Of a DNA stretch of 64,000 nt, positions 1-8,737 are shown piece after piece. Each line of letters starts with the position of its first letter. Position 1 is the stretch's first letter. The stretch comes from Acidisphaera sp. S103 (lineage in GTDB: Bacteria > Pseudomonadota > Alphaproteobacteria > Acetobacterales > Acetobacteraceae). The stretch covers positions 265,548-329,547 of the forward strand of contig NZ_LMUJ01000032.1 of the NCBI RefSeq assembly GCF_009765975.1, read 5' to 3'. The translations under genes were made by a program, and so were the position numbers. The notes below the pieces were generated by a model. It was not told the origin of the DNA and made no database searches. It saw only the letters and a program-made list of their open reading frames with translations.

Positions 1-449
1 ACCCGCGGCTCAGCGGGTTAGAAAACGTCACCTTCCTGGCTCGGCTCTACGGCGTCGATGAGCGTGAAGCCGCCGCCTATGTCGAGGAATTCGCCGAACT
101 GGGCACGTATTTCCGGATGCCGGTCGGCACGTATTCGGGCGGTATGCGCGCCAGGCTGGCGTTCGGCGCGTGCCTGGCGATCCAATTCGATGTCTACCTG
201 ATCGATGAGGTCACGTCGGTCGGCGACGCGCGGTTCCGAGCCAAATGCCTGGATGCATTTCGGCAACGGATGGACCAAGCGGACGTCATCATGGTCACGC
301 ATGATTACGAAACGATGCGCGCCTATTGCGACATCGGCGCCGTGCTCCGCAATGGCACGCTGACGCTCTTCGACGACCTGGAAGTCGCAATCGATCAGTA
401 CGCTCGCACCATGTCGACCAGTCCGAACAGCACCATGGAGATAGCATGA
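1..449 (+). CDS. Polysaccharide export ABC transporter ATPase (KpsT-like), C-terminal part
   Basis: This is the C-terminal ~148 residues of an ATPase that powers export of a capsular or related polysaccharide across the inner membrane; the start lies before the window. Visible are the ABC signature YSGGMRAR, a Walker B strand ending VYLIDEV, and a switch-histidine segment VTHD. The short C-terminal tail and the SGLENV start of the visible part fit the ABC-2 polysaccharide subfamily (KpsT/CtrD/BexA) better than an importer. The stop overlaps the start of the KpsE-like gene (ATGA), so the two are translationally coupled. The Walker A motif is outside the window and cannot be checked. Confidence 0.85.
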   Translation, partial: PRLSGLENVTFLARLYGVDEREAAAYVEEFAELGTYFRMPVGTYSGGMRARLAFGACLAIQFDVYLIDEVTSVGDARFRAKCLDAFRQRMDQADVIMVTHDYETMRAYCDIGAVLRNGTLTLFDDLEVAIDQYARTMSTSPNSTMEIA

Positions 450-1684
450 ACACCAACATCGCCTCCTCGGGCTATCGCCTGGATGCCACGGAACGTGCGA
501 CTCCGGTGGTGCCGTTGGACGTTCGGCTGCAGGTGGGGCCGGTCAGGCCGCGCGCTAGAAAACGGCGTTGGCGCATGGTCTCGCTGCTGCTGGCCGTTGT
601 GCTGCCGACGGCCTTGGCCGGTATTTATCTGTATCGCTATGCCGACGATCAGTATGTGACTGAATTCCGCTTCAGCGTGCGGCACGAAGCGCCATTGCGG
701 ATGGATGCGACCGCGAGCAGCACGCTGCCGGCAGCGCTGGGTGGATCGACTTCGCCTCTGGCTGTGATCACCGATTCCCAGGTCGTCATTCAGTATCTCA
801 AAAGCCGGCAGGTGATCGATGATATTGTCGCATCCGGCGTGGATCTCGATGCGATCTATGCGCGGAACGACAAGGATTTCCTGGCGCATCTTAAGCCCCA
901 CGCTTCGGCGGAGGAGCGTTTGCGTTACTGGCGGGGGATGATCGATCCGTTCTTCGACATGTCGACGGGTATCGTTTCGGTGCAGGTGCGTGCCTTCAAC
1001 CCCACCGATGCCCAAATTATCGCCGCCACGGCACTGCGGTTGGCCGAGAAGCTGGTCAACAACATGGCAAGCCGCGCCCATGACGACGTGCTGACATACG
1101 CGACCCGTGAGGTCGGGACGAGCGAGGCAAAATTGAAGGCCACACAGGATACGCTCACATCATTCCGCAATCGTCATGCGGTCCTGTTTCCGGAGATGCA
1201 GGCGACGTCGGACACATCCGTCGAAGGCAAGGTGTGGGAAAACCTGATCGAGGCGAAGACCGCGTTCAATGCGCAACTCGCCGTGGGTGTTTCCGCCGAT
1301 TCGATGCAGATGCGGATGCTGGGAAATCGGATCGCGGCCATGGAGACGGCATTGCGGGACGTTCACGGCCGCATGGCGCAAGCTGGTGCCGGTGGCGCAT
1401 CGGATGCGTCACTGGCTTCGGTGATGTCGGAATATGACGTTCTCCATCTCGATCAGGAGATCGCCGCCAAGGTCTATGAACGGGCCCTGATGGCATTGCA
1501 GGATGCGAGGAACGCGGCTAGTCAGCAAAGCGTCTATCTGTCGGCTTTCGTGCGCCCCGCCTTGCCGCAGGAATCGATGTATCCGGTTCGCTGGCGGATC
1601 ATGACAGAGACGGCATTGCTGAGTTTCGTGGCCTGGTGCCTGCTGCAACTTCTGTATCACGGTATTCGCGACCATATCGACTGA
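446..1684 (+). CDS. Capsule polysaccharide export inner-membrane protein (KpsE/CtrB-like)
   Basis: Inner-membrane polysaccharide co-polymerase-like protein that works with the ABC exporter and, in the family, bridges to an outer-membrane channel. The 412-residue product has a basic N-terminus, one membrane segment at about residues 45-65, a long periplasmic part with predicted helical or coiled-coil stretches, and a second membrane segment near the C-terminus (about 385-405). This two-TM layout and length are typical of KpsE/BexC/WcbD. The ATG at 446 is chosen because it overlaps the ATPase stop. An in-frame start upstream would run far into the ATPase gene. Confidence 0.85.
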   Translation: MNTNIASSGYRLDATERATPVVPLDVRLQVGPVRPRARKRRWRMVSLLLAVVLPTALAGIYLYRYADDQYVTEFRFSVRHEAPLRMDATASSTLPAALGGSTSPLAVITDSQVVIQYLKSRQVIDDIVASGVDLDAIYARNDKDFLAHLKPHASAEERLRYWRGMIDPFFDMSTGIVSVQVRAFNPTDAQIIAATALRLAEKLVNNMASRAHDDVLTYATREVGTSEAKLKATQDTLTSFRNRHAVLFPEMQATSDTSVEGKVWENLIEAKTAFNAQLAVGVSADSMQMRMLGNRIAAMETALRDVHGRMAQAGAGGASDASLASVMSEYDVLHLDQEIAAKVYERALMALQDARNAASQQSVYLSAFVRPALPQESMYPVRWRIMTETALLSFVAWCLLQLLYHGIRDHID

Positions 1685-1709
1685 GCAATATAAAATGAGG
1701 TATTTTCCC

Positions 1710-2696
1710 ATGGATATTGATGTCGTTTCCGACGCCGTCGGTTCGGATCAGCCGGTGTGCGGCCCCCTGGCCGATGCCTGGGAGACGCTGTCGGACTTCC
1801 AGGTCGTGGCTCCGGCGGACCCCAATGTATTCGCATACTTCCGGACCCTGGACCGGGTGTTGGCGGCATTGGGCGAATCCGGTGAGGTCGAGCCGGTCGA
1901 AACCGTCATGCTCCACGTCGATTACCTCGCCGACAAGGCCGGCTGTGATCCGTCGGTGGTCCTCGGCGGCGGCGATTTCACCACCCATCCGCAGATCGTC
2001 GCTGATGCATTGGTCAACATCAGTCTGGTTCTTCAGCAAAGCGTGCGGAGCCGGCCGGAACAACTGCCGGAAGGCGTTCCCGCTGACGTCTACACCCTGA
2101 TCCTGGAAGCGGAAGCGAAGCTCGCCGGCTGGTGCTCGCGGGAAAAGGCATTGACGATCGCCCGCATCGTCCTGGAAGAGCGTCCGAAGACCTGCGTCGA
2201 GATCGGCGTCTTCGGCGGCCGCTCGCTCATGCCCTGCGCCGCCGCCCTCCGCCACAACGGCGGTGGGGAAATTTATGGGATCGAGGCGTGGAGCCCGAAC
2301 GTCGCGATTGAGAACGCGACGAACGAGGCCAACGACGATTGGTGGTCCAAGATCGACTTCGCCGGCATCAAGCGGGAATTCTACCGCTTCGCCGCCGCGA
2401 CCAACCTGACGCCGCACGTGCGGCTGATAGAGGCGCCGTCCGGACGTGCGGCCGGGCTGTTCGATACGATCGATTTCCTCCACATCGACGGCTCCCACTC
2501 CATGGTGAACGCCGCTGAGGACGTCATCCTGTACGCCCGCAAGGTCCGCAGCGGCGGCATCGTCGTGTTCGACGACGTCAACTGGGCGTCCACCGCGCCG
2601 GCACGGGACCTTCTGGGTGCCCTCTGCGATGTCGTGACGGTGCTCAAGGACCCGGCGAGCGGGCTGGATATCTGTGCGGTGCTGCGGCGGCGATAG
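1710..2696 (+). CDS. Class I SAM-dependent methyltransferase
   Basis: Probable methyltransferase with a Rossmann-type SAM fold in its C-terminal half. Motif I is CVEIGVFGGRS (about residues 163-173), and a later acidic strand LHIDGSHS and FDDVNW match the Methyltransf_24-like group that often modifies surface glycans. The N-terminal ~140 residues match nothing I recognise. The ATG at 1710 is preferred over 1695 because ATGAGG at 1695-1700 makes a Shine-Dalgarno nine bases before it. It sits between capsule export genes and a sulfotransferase, so a glycan substrate is likely. That is inference; the acceptor is not identifiable. Confidence 0.8.
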   Translation: MDIDVVSDAVGSDQPVCGPLADAWETLSDFQVVAPADPNVFAYFRTLDRVLAALGESGEVEPVETVMLHVDYLADKAGCDPSVVLGGGDFTTHPQIVADALVNISLVLQQSVRSRPEQLPEGVPADVYTLILEAEAKLAGWCSREKALTIARIVLEERPKTCVEIGVFGGRSLMPCAAALRHNGGGEIYGIEAWSPNVAIENATNEANDDWWSKIDFAGIKREFYRFAAATNLTPHVRLIEAPSGRAAGLFDTIDFLHIDGSHSMVNAAEDVILYARKVRSGGIVVFDDVNWASTAPARDLLGALCDVVTVLKDPASGLDICAVLRRR

Positions 2697-2732
2697 AAAG
2701 CGATTTCAAAAACATTACGGGCTGGGACCGAG

Positions 2733-4031
2733 ATGCTGACTGGACTATACAGGCGAATATTTCACTATCACATGAAGAAATGCGGGGGATCGACATTCAA
2801 TCATTGGCTTGACACCCTGACGTTCGATGAACGCACCCATGCACTCGCGGGCTGCAAGGGCTATTCGGTCGTGGACTTCAGGCCGGACAGCGTGGGAACG
2901 ATGCAGGAGATGGTCATCCCGTCGCTTGCGAAAGCGGTGTTTCATTGGAGCGACGTGGTGCACAGCCACGGACCGCTGCGCATGTATGCGCCGGACGACA
3001 CGTTTTGCCTGACGATGCTCAGGGATCCGGTACAGCGCCTCATTTCGCAGTTTCTGGATTTTCGTCGCCTGCGCAGCATTGATATCGTCAACAGTCCGGC
3101 GGCGGTACAGGAATGTGTCGAGGACAGCCGCCATCTGCCCTTGCGCGATTTCCTGGAAAAACACGGACAACGTGGCGGCCGCAGATACCTCGACAACTAC
3201 ATGACACGGGCTTTGGTCGCCGGGCGCATCGGCAACCTGATCGACGATACGATCGATGCGGATCGTTTGTGTGAAGCCGCGCTGCTGAGCCTGGAAAAAG
3301 ACTATGACCTTGTCGGGCTGACCGAACATCTGGACCTGAGCCGCAACGCCATGTGTTCGATGGTGGGATTGCCGCCGGCACGGCAAATCCCGACCATCAA
3401 CATCACGCGCTCGGTCTTTCAGAACGATAAGGAATTGCGTGGCGCGCGCGACATCCTGAAAAGCCTGACGCGTGTCGATCGCGTGGTCTACGATCGGGCC
3501 CGGCAGTTGTTCGACCGGCGGCACAGGTTGGCGGCACAGTCTTACGAAATCGATATGTTTGAGAGCCACCACGCCGCCAGGCTGCTCGCCGAAGCGCGTG
3601 GGTCCGTCAGCGACGGCGCGACCCGCTATTCGGTGCGGGCGCCGATCGTCGGGTCGGGCTACCACGGACGGGACGGCGGCGGCATGGCGTCCTGCGCAGT
3701 CTGGACCGGCCCGGACACCCGCACGACACTTTACATGCCGACGCCGGCGAACATGCCACTGTCGCTCATTGTCTGGATACGCGGCTACGTCGACGCCCGT
3801 CAGCGCGACCAGCTTCGTGTGCGTGTCGATGGGCGGTCTGTTCCGCATTACTTCGGAGTCGCCGACGATTACGCCGACGTGCTGACAGTCGACACCTACT
3901 CCACCCGCGACTTCATCCGGTTGGAGATCGATCTCGATGAGACGCTGGAATCAGGCGACCCCGGTACCGAATTCCACGATGCCCGGGAGCGTGGCTTCGC
4001 CTTCGACAGCTACGGCTGGCGCCCACTGTGA
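2733..4031 (+). CDS. Sulfotransferase-family protein with C-terminal beta-rich extension
   Basis: Likely PAPS-dependent sulfotransferase acting on a carbohydrate. The N-terminal HMKKCGGST (residues 13-21) corresponds to the 5-prime-phosphosulfate loop (family consensus like HIPKTGGTS). TMLRDPVQRLISQF (94-107) matches the 3-prime-phosphate motif, with Arg97 and Ser105 in the usual places. About 130 C-terminal residues after the catalytic fold look beta-rich (for example LIVWIRGYVD and LRVRVDGRSV) and may be a glycan-binding or accessory module. It follows the methyltransferase by 36 bases on the same strand, consistent with decoration of the exported polysaccharide. Confidence 0.78.
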   Translation: MLTGLYRRIFHYHMKKCGGSTFNHWLDTLTFDERTHALAGCKGYSVVDFRPDSVGTMQEMVIPSLAKAVFHWSDVVHSHGPLRMYAPDDTFCLTMLRDPVQRLISQFLDFRRLRSIDIVNSPAAVQECVEDSRHLPLRDFLEKHGQRGGRRYLDNYMTRALVAGRIGNLIDDTIDADRLCEAALLSLEKDYDLVGLTEHLDLSRNAMCSMVGLPPARQIPTINITRSVFQNDKELRGARDILKSLTRVDRVVYDRARQLFDRRHRLAAQSYEIDMFESHHAARLLAEARGSVSDGATRYSVRAPIVGSGYHGRDGGGMASCAVWTGPDTRTTLYMPTPANMPLSLIVWIRGYVDARQRDQLRVRVDGRSVPHYFGVADDYADVLTVDTYSTRDFIRLEIDLDETLESGDPGTEFHDARERGFAFDSYGWRPL

Positions 4032-4394
4032 TCAGTCGCTTTCCCGCAGCACCTCGGTCTTGACCGGCAGCACCGCGCCCATCCACGTCGCGTTGATCGT
4101 GTGGTCGTCGCGCGGGCGGCCGGATTGGGGATGCAGCAGGACCGTCAGTCCCATGCGGTTCATCATCACGAACGGCACCAGGGTGGGGAACAGGTCTGGC
4201 ACGAACTGGATCTGATACATCGCCTGCACATGCGGGCCAACCGGCACGTCGTGCCAGCGCCCCATGCGCACGGCAAACCGTTCCTCCACCCACTCTCGCA
4301 ACTGTGCCGCTCGGTCGCGGCTGTCCGCGTCATAATAGACATGGATGTGGTAGTCGGTGATGCGAGCGGATTCGATCGGTGTGGTGGGCATCAT
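4032..4394 (-). CDS. DOPA 4,5-dioxygenase family protein
   Basis: Small 120-residue protein of the DOPA 4,5-dioxygenase family (aromatic ring-cleaving or related enzymes first known from betalain synthesis). It shows the family pattern: YHIHVYYD near the N-terminus, a central GPHVQAMYQIQF, and LLHPQSGRPRDDH near the C-terminus, which supplies conserved His residues. The start is the first of two adjacent ATG codons at 4394, whose ATGA overlaps the stop of the upstream acyl-CoA ligase. As third gene of a thiolase-ligase operon it may act on an aromatic or side-chain intermediate; the substrate is unknown. Confidence 0.85.
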   Translation of the reverse strand: MMPTTPIESARITDYHIHVYYDADSRDRAAQLREWVEERFAVRMGRWHDVPVGPHVQAMYQIQFVPDLFPTLVPFVMMNRMGLTVLLHPQSGRPRDDHTINATWMGAVLPVKTEVLRESD

Positions 4395-5929
4395 GCGTCC
4401 TTTCGCAACAGATGTTTCACATCGCGCTTGGTAACCTTGCCATAGCCGGATTTCGGCAATTCCGGCCAGAAAACGAATTCCGCTGGCCATTTGTATTTTG
4501 CCAGCCTACCGTCCAGATGCGCCAGCAGGTCCCCCGGCGAAGCCTGTGACCCGGCCTCCAGCACCAGCACGGCCACCCCGGATTCACCCCATTTCTCGTG
4601 CGGCATGCCGACCACGCAGGCCTCGGCGACCGCCGGGTGCAGCAACAGCGCTTCCTCGATTTCCCGCGGATACACATTCGACCCGCCGGAAATATACATG
4701 TCAGACGCACGCCCGGTGATGTAGACGAACCCCCGAGCATCCGTGTGCCCCAGGTCGCCGGTGTGGAACCAGCCGTGCGCCGTGGCCTTGGCGGTCGCCT
4801 CCGGATTGTTGTGATAGCCCAGGAACACGCCCGGTCCACGCACGCAGATTTCGCCGGTCTCGGCCGGCTTCCCGTTGTCATCCAGGATCGCGATATCCAT
4901 CCCGATGCGCGGGTACCCGCAGCTTCCTACCGGCATCTCGTCGTCGTTTTCACTGTGCAGCGCCGGCGGCAGCACGGTGATGTTGCCGGTGACCTCGCCC
5001 ATGCCGAAATACTGCACCAGCACGCGGCCAAGCTTGCGCAGCGCATACACCTGATCGGCACGGTACATCGGCGCACCGGCATAGATGACGTAGCGCAGGG
5101 AACTATGGTCGTAACGGTCCACCGAATCGTGCCGCGTCAGCATGGTCAGGATCGTCGGCACGGTGAACATGTTGGTGACGCGGTGGCGTTCGACCAGGCT
5201 CCAGGCTTCCTCGCAGTCCAGCCGTTCTCCGGATAGCAGGATGGTGGCGGCGCCGCGTGCGATCTGCGGCAGGGCATGAACCCCGGCGCCATGCGACAGC
5301 GGCGCGACGACCAGCGAGGCATCCTGTTCCGTCGTCCCCGGCATCAGGTCGCACAAATGGTTGCAGACGACATAATCCATCTGCCCATGGGTCAGCACAC
5401 CCGCCTTCGGCCGCCCGGTAGTGCCTGACGTATAGAAGAACCATGCCGGATGGTCGCGGTCCACATCGGCCGGCTGGGTCACGCGGCCGGCGAAACCGGC
5501 AAAGGCCTCCCAGTCGTCCGCACCATGGCCGCCGATCGAGATTTCCAGCCGGCAGGCCGCGTTTTCCGCACGTGCGGCCACGGCATGATCCGGAAACGCG
5601 CTGTCGAAGATATGGACAGTGGCACCGGAGGATTGCGCCAGATATGCGACCTCCGGCGGCGTCAGGCGGAAATTCGTCGGCACCCAGACCGCGCCCAGCA
5701 TCCATGCCGAAAACATGGTTTCCAGCACGGCGTTGGAGTTCCTTGCATGCAGCAGCACGCGGTCGCTATGCCGCACGCCCCGCGCTGCCAGTGCCGCCGC
5801 CGCCGCCTGGACCCGGTCGCGAAACGACGCCCAGGTCCAGGTGTTCTCACGCCAGACGATCGCAGGCCGTTCGGGGAATCGCCGAGCGGTCTGGATCAGC
5901 AGCGCCGCGAGGTTGGTGGTCGGGATCAG
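4391..5929 (-). CDS. Acyl-CoA synthetase (AMP-binding enzyme)
   Basis: ATP-dependent CoA ligase for a fatty or aromatic acid. The adenylate-forming core is clear: YTSGTTGRPKAG (P-loop), YFGMGEVTG, HTGDLG with the hinge region after it, and a C-terminal lysine segment PKSGYGKVTKRD. The first in-frame ATG/GTG/TTG is GTG at 5776, but homologous N-terminal sequence continues upstream (TARRFPERPAIVWRENTW, typical of the family) to the thiolase stop. No canonical start exists there. A CTG at 5927-5929 overlapping the thiolase TGA is my inferred start, giving 512 residues, the usual family length. If that is wrong, the annotated start falls back to 5776 with a truncated N-lobe. Confidence 0.85.
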   Translation of the reverse strand: MIPTTNLAALLIQTARRFPERPAIVWRENTWTWASFRDRVQAAAAALAARGVRHSDRVLLHARNSNAVLETMFSAWMLGAVWVPTNFRLTPPEVAYLAQSSGATVHIFDSAFPDHAVAARAENAACRLEISIGGHGADDWEAFAGFAGRVTQPADVDRDHPAWFFYTSGTTGRPKAGVLTHGQMDYVVCNHLCDLMPGTTEQDASLVVAPLSHGAGVHALPQIARGAATILLSGERLDCEEAWSLVERHRVTNMFTVPTILTMLTRHDSVDRYDHSSLRYVIYAGAPMYRADQVYALRKLGRVLVQYFGMGEVTGNITVLPPALHSENDDEMPVGSCGYPRIGMDIAILDDNGKPAETGEICVRGPGVFLGYHNNPEATAKATAHGWFHTGDLGHTDARGFVYITGRASDMYISGGSNVYPREIEEALLLHPAVAEACVVGMPHEKWGESGVAVLVLEAGSQASPGDLLAHLDGRLAKYKWPAEFVFWPELPKSGYGKVTKRDVKHLLRKDA

Positions 5930-7098
5930 CGGAGCGGTTCCAGGATCGAGACGTAGTTGGCCACGGCCGCACCGCCCATGTTGAACACCGCACCGAGGTC
6001 GGCCTTGGGCAACTGCATACCGGCTGGCGCCTCACCGACCAGTTGCATGGCGGTGATGGCGTGCATCGACACGCCGGTGGCGCCGATCGGATGTCCCTTG
6101 GCCTTCAACCCGCCCGACGGATTGATCGGCAACCGCCCATCCTTCGCCGTCCACCCCTCCAGCACCGCGCGGGCACCTTTGCCGGCCGGAGTCAGCCCCA
6201 TCGCCTCATATTCCAGCAACTCGGCGATTGTGAAACAGTCATGCGATTCGACGAAGGACAGGTCGGTCAGTCCGATGTCGGCGGATTCCAAGGCGCGCGC
6301 CCAGGCCTGCGCCGCACCCTCGAACTGCGTGATGTCGCGCTTGCTGATCGGCAGGAAGTCGTTGACCTGCACCGCGGCCTTGAAGCGGACCGCCTTGCCC
6401 ATGGCGCGCGCGGTTTCCTCATCGGCCATGATCAGTGCCACGGCGCCGTCGGACACCAGTGAGCAATCCGTCCGCTTCAGCGGCGGCGCCACATACGGGT
6501 TCTTCTCGCTGACGTTGCGGCAGAAATCGTAGCCGAGGTCCTTGCGCATCTGCGCGAACGGGTTGTCCACGCCGTTCTTGTGGTTCTTCGCGGCGATCGC
6601 CGCCAGAGCGTCCGACTGATCGCCATAGCGTTGGAAATACGTGTCCGCGATCCGTCCGAACACCCCGGCAAAACCGGCCGGGATGTCGGCTTCCTCCTTC
6701 TGGTAGCTAGCTTTCAGCAGGATATCCCCGACTTCCTTGCCTGGGGTCGCGGTCATCTTCTCCACGCCGATCACCAGCGCGATCTTACCCCGGCCCGACA
6801 GCAGGAAATCCCGAGCGCCATAGACCGCGGCGGAGCCGGAGGCACACGCATTCTCGAACCGCGTGATCGGCTTGAACCGGAGGTCCGGCACGTGCTGCAG
6901 GACCAGCGACGCCGGAAAATCCTGAGCCGAGAACCCGTTGTTGAACAGGCTGAGGAAGGTCGAATCGATCTCATGCGGCGCGATACCGGCATCGGCGATC
7001 GCGGCACCGGCGACGCGGCCGATCAGGGATTCGATATCGGGGTCTTCCAGCTTGCCGAATGGCGAGTGGGCCCAACCAACGATACAGGCTTCGGTCAT
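5926..7098 (-). CDS. Thiolase family protein (SCPx-type acetyl-CoA acetyltransferase)
   Basis: Thiolase-fold acyl-CoA acyltransferase of the lipid-transfer/SCPx-like branch. The nucleophile region ENACASGSAA, the HDCF motif in ESHDCFTIAE (replacing NEAF of classical thiolases) and the terminal GHPIGATG are all present. In catabolic operons these enzymes cleave 3-ketoacyl-CoA to acetyl- or propionyl-CoA. The start at 7098 (MTEACIVG) has a strong purine-rich site GAGGAAGGA eight bases upstream; the ATG at 7125 does not. It is the first gene of a three-gene minus-strand operon with the CoA ligase and the dioxygenase-like gene. Confidence 0.88.
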   Translation of the reverse strand: MTEACIVGWAHSPFGKLEDPDIESLIGRVAGAAIADAGIAPHEIDSTFLSLFNNGFSAQDFPASLVLQHVPDLRFKPITRFENACASGSAAVYGARDFLLSGRGKIALVIGVEKMTATPGKEVGDILLKASYQKEEADIPAGFAGVFGRIADTYFQRYGDQSDALAAIAAKNHKNGVDNPFAQMRKDLGYDFCRNVSEKNPYVAPPLKRTDCSLVSDGAVALIMADEETARAMGKAVRFKAAVQVNDFLPISKRDITQFEGAAQAWARALESADIGLTDLSFVESHDCFTIAELLEYEAMGLTPAGKGARAVLEGWTAKDGRLPINPSGGLKAKGHPIGATGVSMHAITAMQLVGEAPAGMQLPKADLGAVFNMGGAAVANYVSILEPLR

Positions 7099-7125
7099 GG
7101 TGGTTCCTTCCTCTGAATCTGGCAT

Positions 7126-7401
7126 GGAAGATTAGCGGATTGGGGGAGATATGGCGAGGCTGCGGAGATTCGGTCATCAGCGTGCGGTTGGCGGGCCGAT
7201 GGACATTTAGGATCGGTCGGGATGGATATCAAAATTATTTTCGATAATGTGCCTTGGCCCATTGATGTGATTCGTTAGTCCGATTTCGGCGGGCCGGCCG
7301 GCTCGCGCCTATTCAGGTTTGGTACAATATGCAGCAGAGCCGGCCATCGCTTTCATTCGTTTGTGCAATAGCAACTATATCTATATGGCTGGTCCTCTCC
7401 T
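7126..7401. other. Intergenic region with a 9-bp inverted repeat
   Basis: Non-coding stretch between the thiolase and a lipoprotein gene, both on the minus strand. It is AT-richer than its flanks. Perfect inverted arms GGCCGGCTC (7296-7304) and GAGCCGGCC (7337-7345) enclose a 32-base AT-rich spacer. The arms could form a terminator-type or regulatory hairpin beyond the lipoprotein gene, but no T-run follows. I see no coding sequence here. Confidence 0.4.
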
Positions 7402-7788
7402 CTATATCCGCGAGGCGGCGTGAGCGTTTTCCGTTCCGTATGCCTTAACGACTCCGTTTCTGTCGAAGGTTACGGTAAGCACGCTGGTATCCGATTGGGC
7501 GCCTCCAGCAAACATTCCCACAACAGGAACATAAGTCGCTGCATTCACCTGAGTTTTACTGTAACTATAGGTCCAAACCTCATCGCCATTCTCGGTAAAT
7601 GATTTGCCATTCGGGGCACCAAACAGCATCTGGATGTCGGCTTCTCTGGACACGCCTTTCTGAATTTGCGCCTGCTTATTGGGGTCGGCAACTGCACTGG
7701 AGCCCATCTGGCTTCCGCCGCAACCAGCTAGTGGCAAAGCCACGGTACAAATCATGAGAGTGTTAGCAAGAACGTTCGCGATTTTCAT
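7402..7788 (-). CDS. BamE/SmpA-like lipoprotein
   Basis: Small secreted lipoprotein of 128 residues. A signal peptide ends in the lipobox LAGC (Cys at about residue 23), so the mature protein should be lipid-anchored. The rest reads like a SmpA/OmlA (BamE) fold: KGVSREADIQMLFGAPNGKSFTENGDEVWTY, the typical short helices followed by a beta strand. BamE itself belongs to the outer-membrane assembly machine. This protein is diverged and isolated, so it may be a paralogue with another envelope role. AT content is higher than in neighbours. Confidence 0.72.
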   Translation of the reverse strand: MKIANVLANTLMICTVALPLAGCGGSQMGSSAVADPNKQAQIQKGVSREADIQMLFGAPNGKSFTENGDEVWTYSYSKTQVNAATYVPVVGMFAGGAQSDTSVLTVTFDRNGVVKAYGTENAHAASRI

Positions 7789-8737
7789 TTTCTACCCTCT
7801 TTCTTACCTAAATATTAGACGCTTGAATCGGCCTTTATGACTTGGCAAATCAAACATCCAAGATGAAGCTTCTGATCGCCTCGATGGCATGTAATCTGGT
7901 ACAAAATGAATTGTCAAGTGTAATAATATCGTGCGTTGGATCGATCTGGCTTTAACATTGATTGTATTGTCTGTTGGCCAAACCACTCAAGATGCTGAAC
8001 GTGACGGGCAGCATACACTGGCTACACTAAACAATGATCGATTCGTGCGGATAGCGGCCCATTTTTGTGTCTACCGGATTGACGGTCGTGGGGCCGGAAG
8101 AGCCTGGCCAGGCGATGCCTAATTATAACCGCTCCAGGTCGTTGCCACGCCCAGGCCGTCACGGCCCAGCGCAGTCCCTGCCGGCTTCACGGATCTCGGG
8201 TTGCGGCTCCGGACATCATTGGGTGAGGACTTATTGCTTGCGATCAACGTTCGTGGGCGCCTCTCGGCCCGTATTCGTCTTTTCCACGGATTGTCAACGC
8301 AGAGATCGCAGAGACCGAGGAAAGGAATCGGTGGGGGCACGATCGATGTGTGTGACAGTCCGAACAGGCAAAAGATACCCCCGGCTCAAAGGCCCAAAAT
8401 TCTTGTCAGCGCGCTCTGCGCCCCGCTCAGTGTTCTCTGCGTTTAGGGAGGAGGAAATCCCAGCACAAACGGTACCCGATTCAACCATGGTTCCGACGAT
8501 CCATGCAGAAGCGGTAAACTGAAGATGGTTCACGTAGTCGCCGCCGCCCAAACGATTAATCGCCATGATGAAGATGTGTGCATGCGGCGGGACACAGTCC
8601 GGGCTGTGACGTAAAGACGGTGCGCCGCCCGACTCGTTTGTTGTCGGGCGTCGCCGCAATGTAGGCAGGCTTCGCTTCGGCGAAGGCAGGGCATGACGTG
8701 GAGGGCACCGCCGGTGTGTCGGTCTCAACGCGGTTCG
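7789..8737. other. 950-bp gene-poor region
   Basis: No convincing gene. The left part (7800-8060) is AT-rich relative to the window and could hold the lipoprotein promoter. The middle holds the inverted-repeat element at 8296-8443. The right part (8620-8700) contains short GC-rich palindromes (GCCCGAC...GTCGGGC and a CTTCG-rich stem), resembling interspersed extragenic repeats. Several open frames occur here, but they overlap each other on both strands, carry no recognisable motif and read as chance frames. Confidence 0.5.
8296..8443. repeat. 148-bp intergenic element with 10-bp terminal inverted repeats
   Basis: The element begins AACGCAGAGA (8296-8305) and ends TCTCTGCGTT (8434-8443), perfect reverse complements. 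Further inner copies of the same theme occur (CGCAGAGA from 8308, GCTCTGCG near 8413). CTCTGCG-type palindromic intergenic elements occur scattered in many bacterial genomes; this looks like one copy. It encodes nothing recognisable. Its behaviour (mobile, transcribed or inert) is unknown, and I see no second copy in the window. Confidence 0.5.

Noticed and set aside
8067-8728. Overlapping open frames of 70-150 codons on both strands
   Set aside because: They overlap each other and the inverted-repeat element, with no motif, no ribosome-binding site and poor codon pattern.
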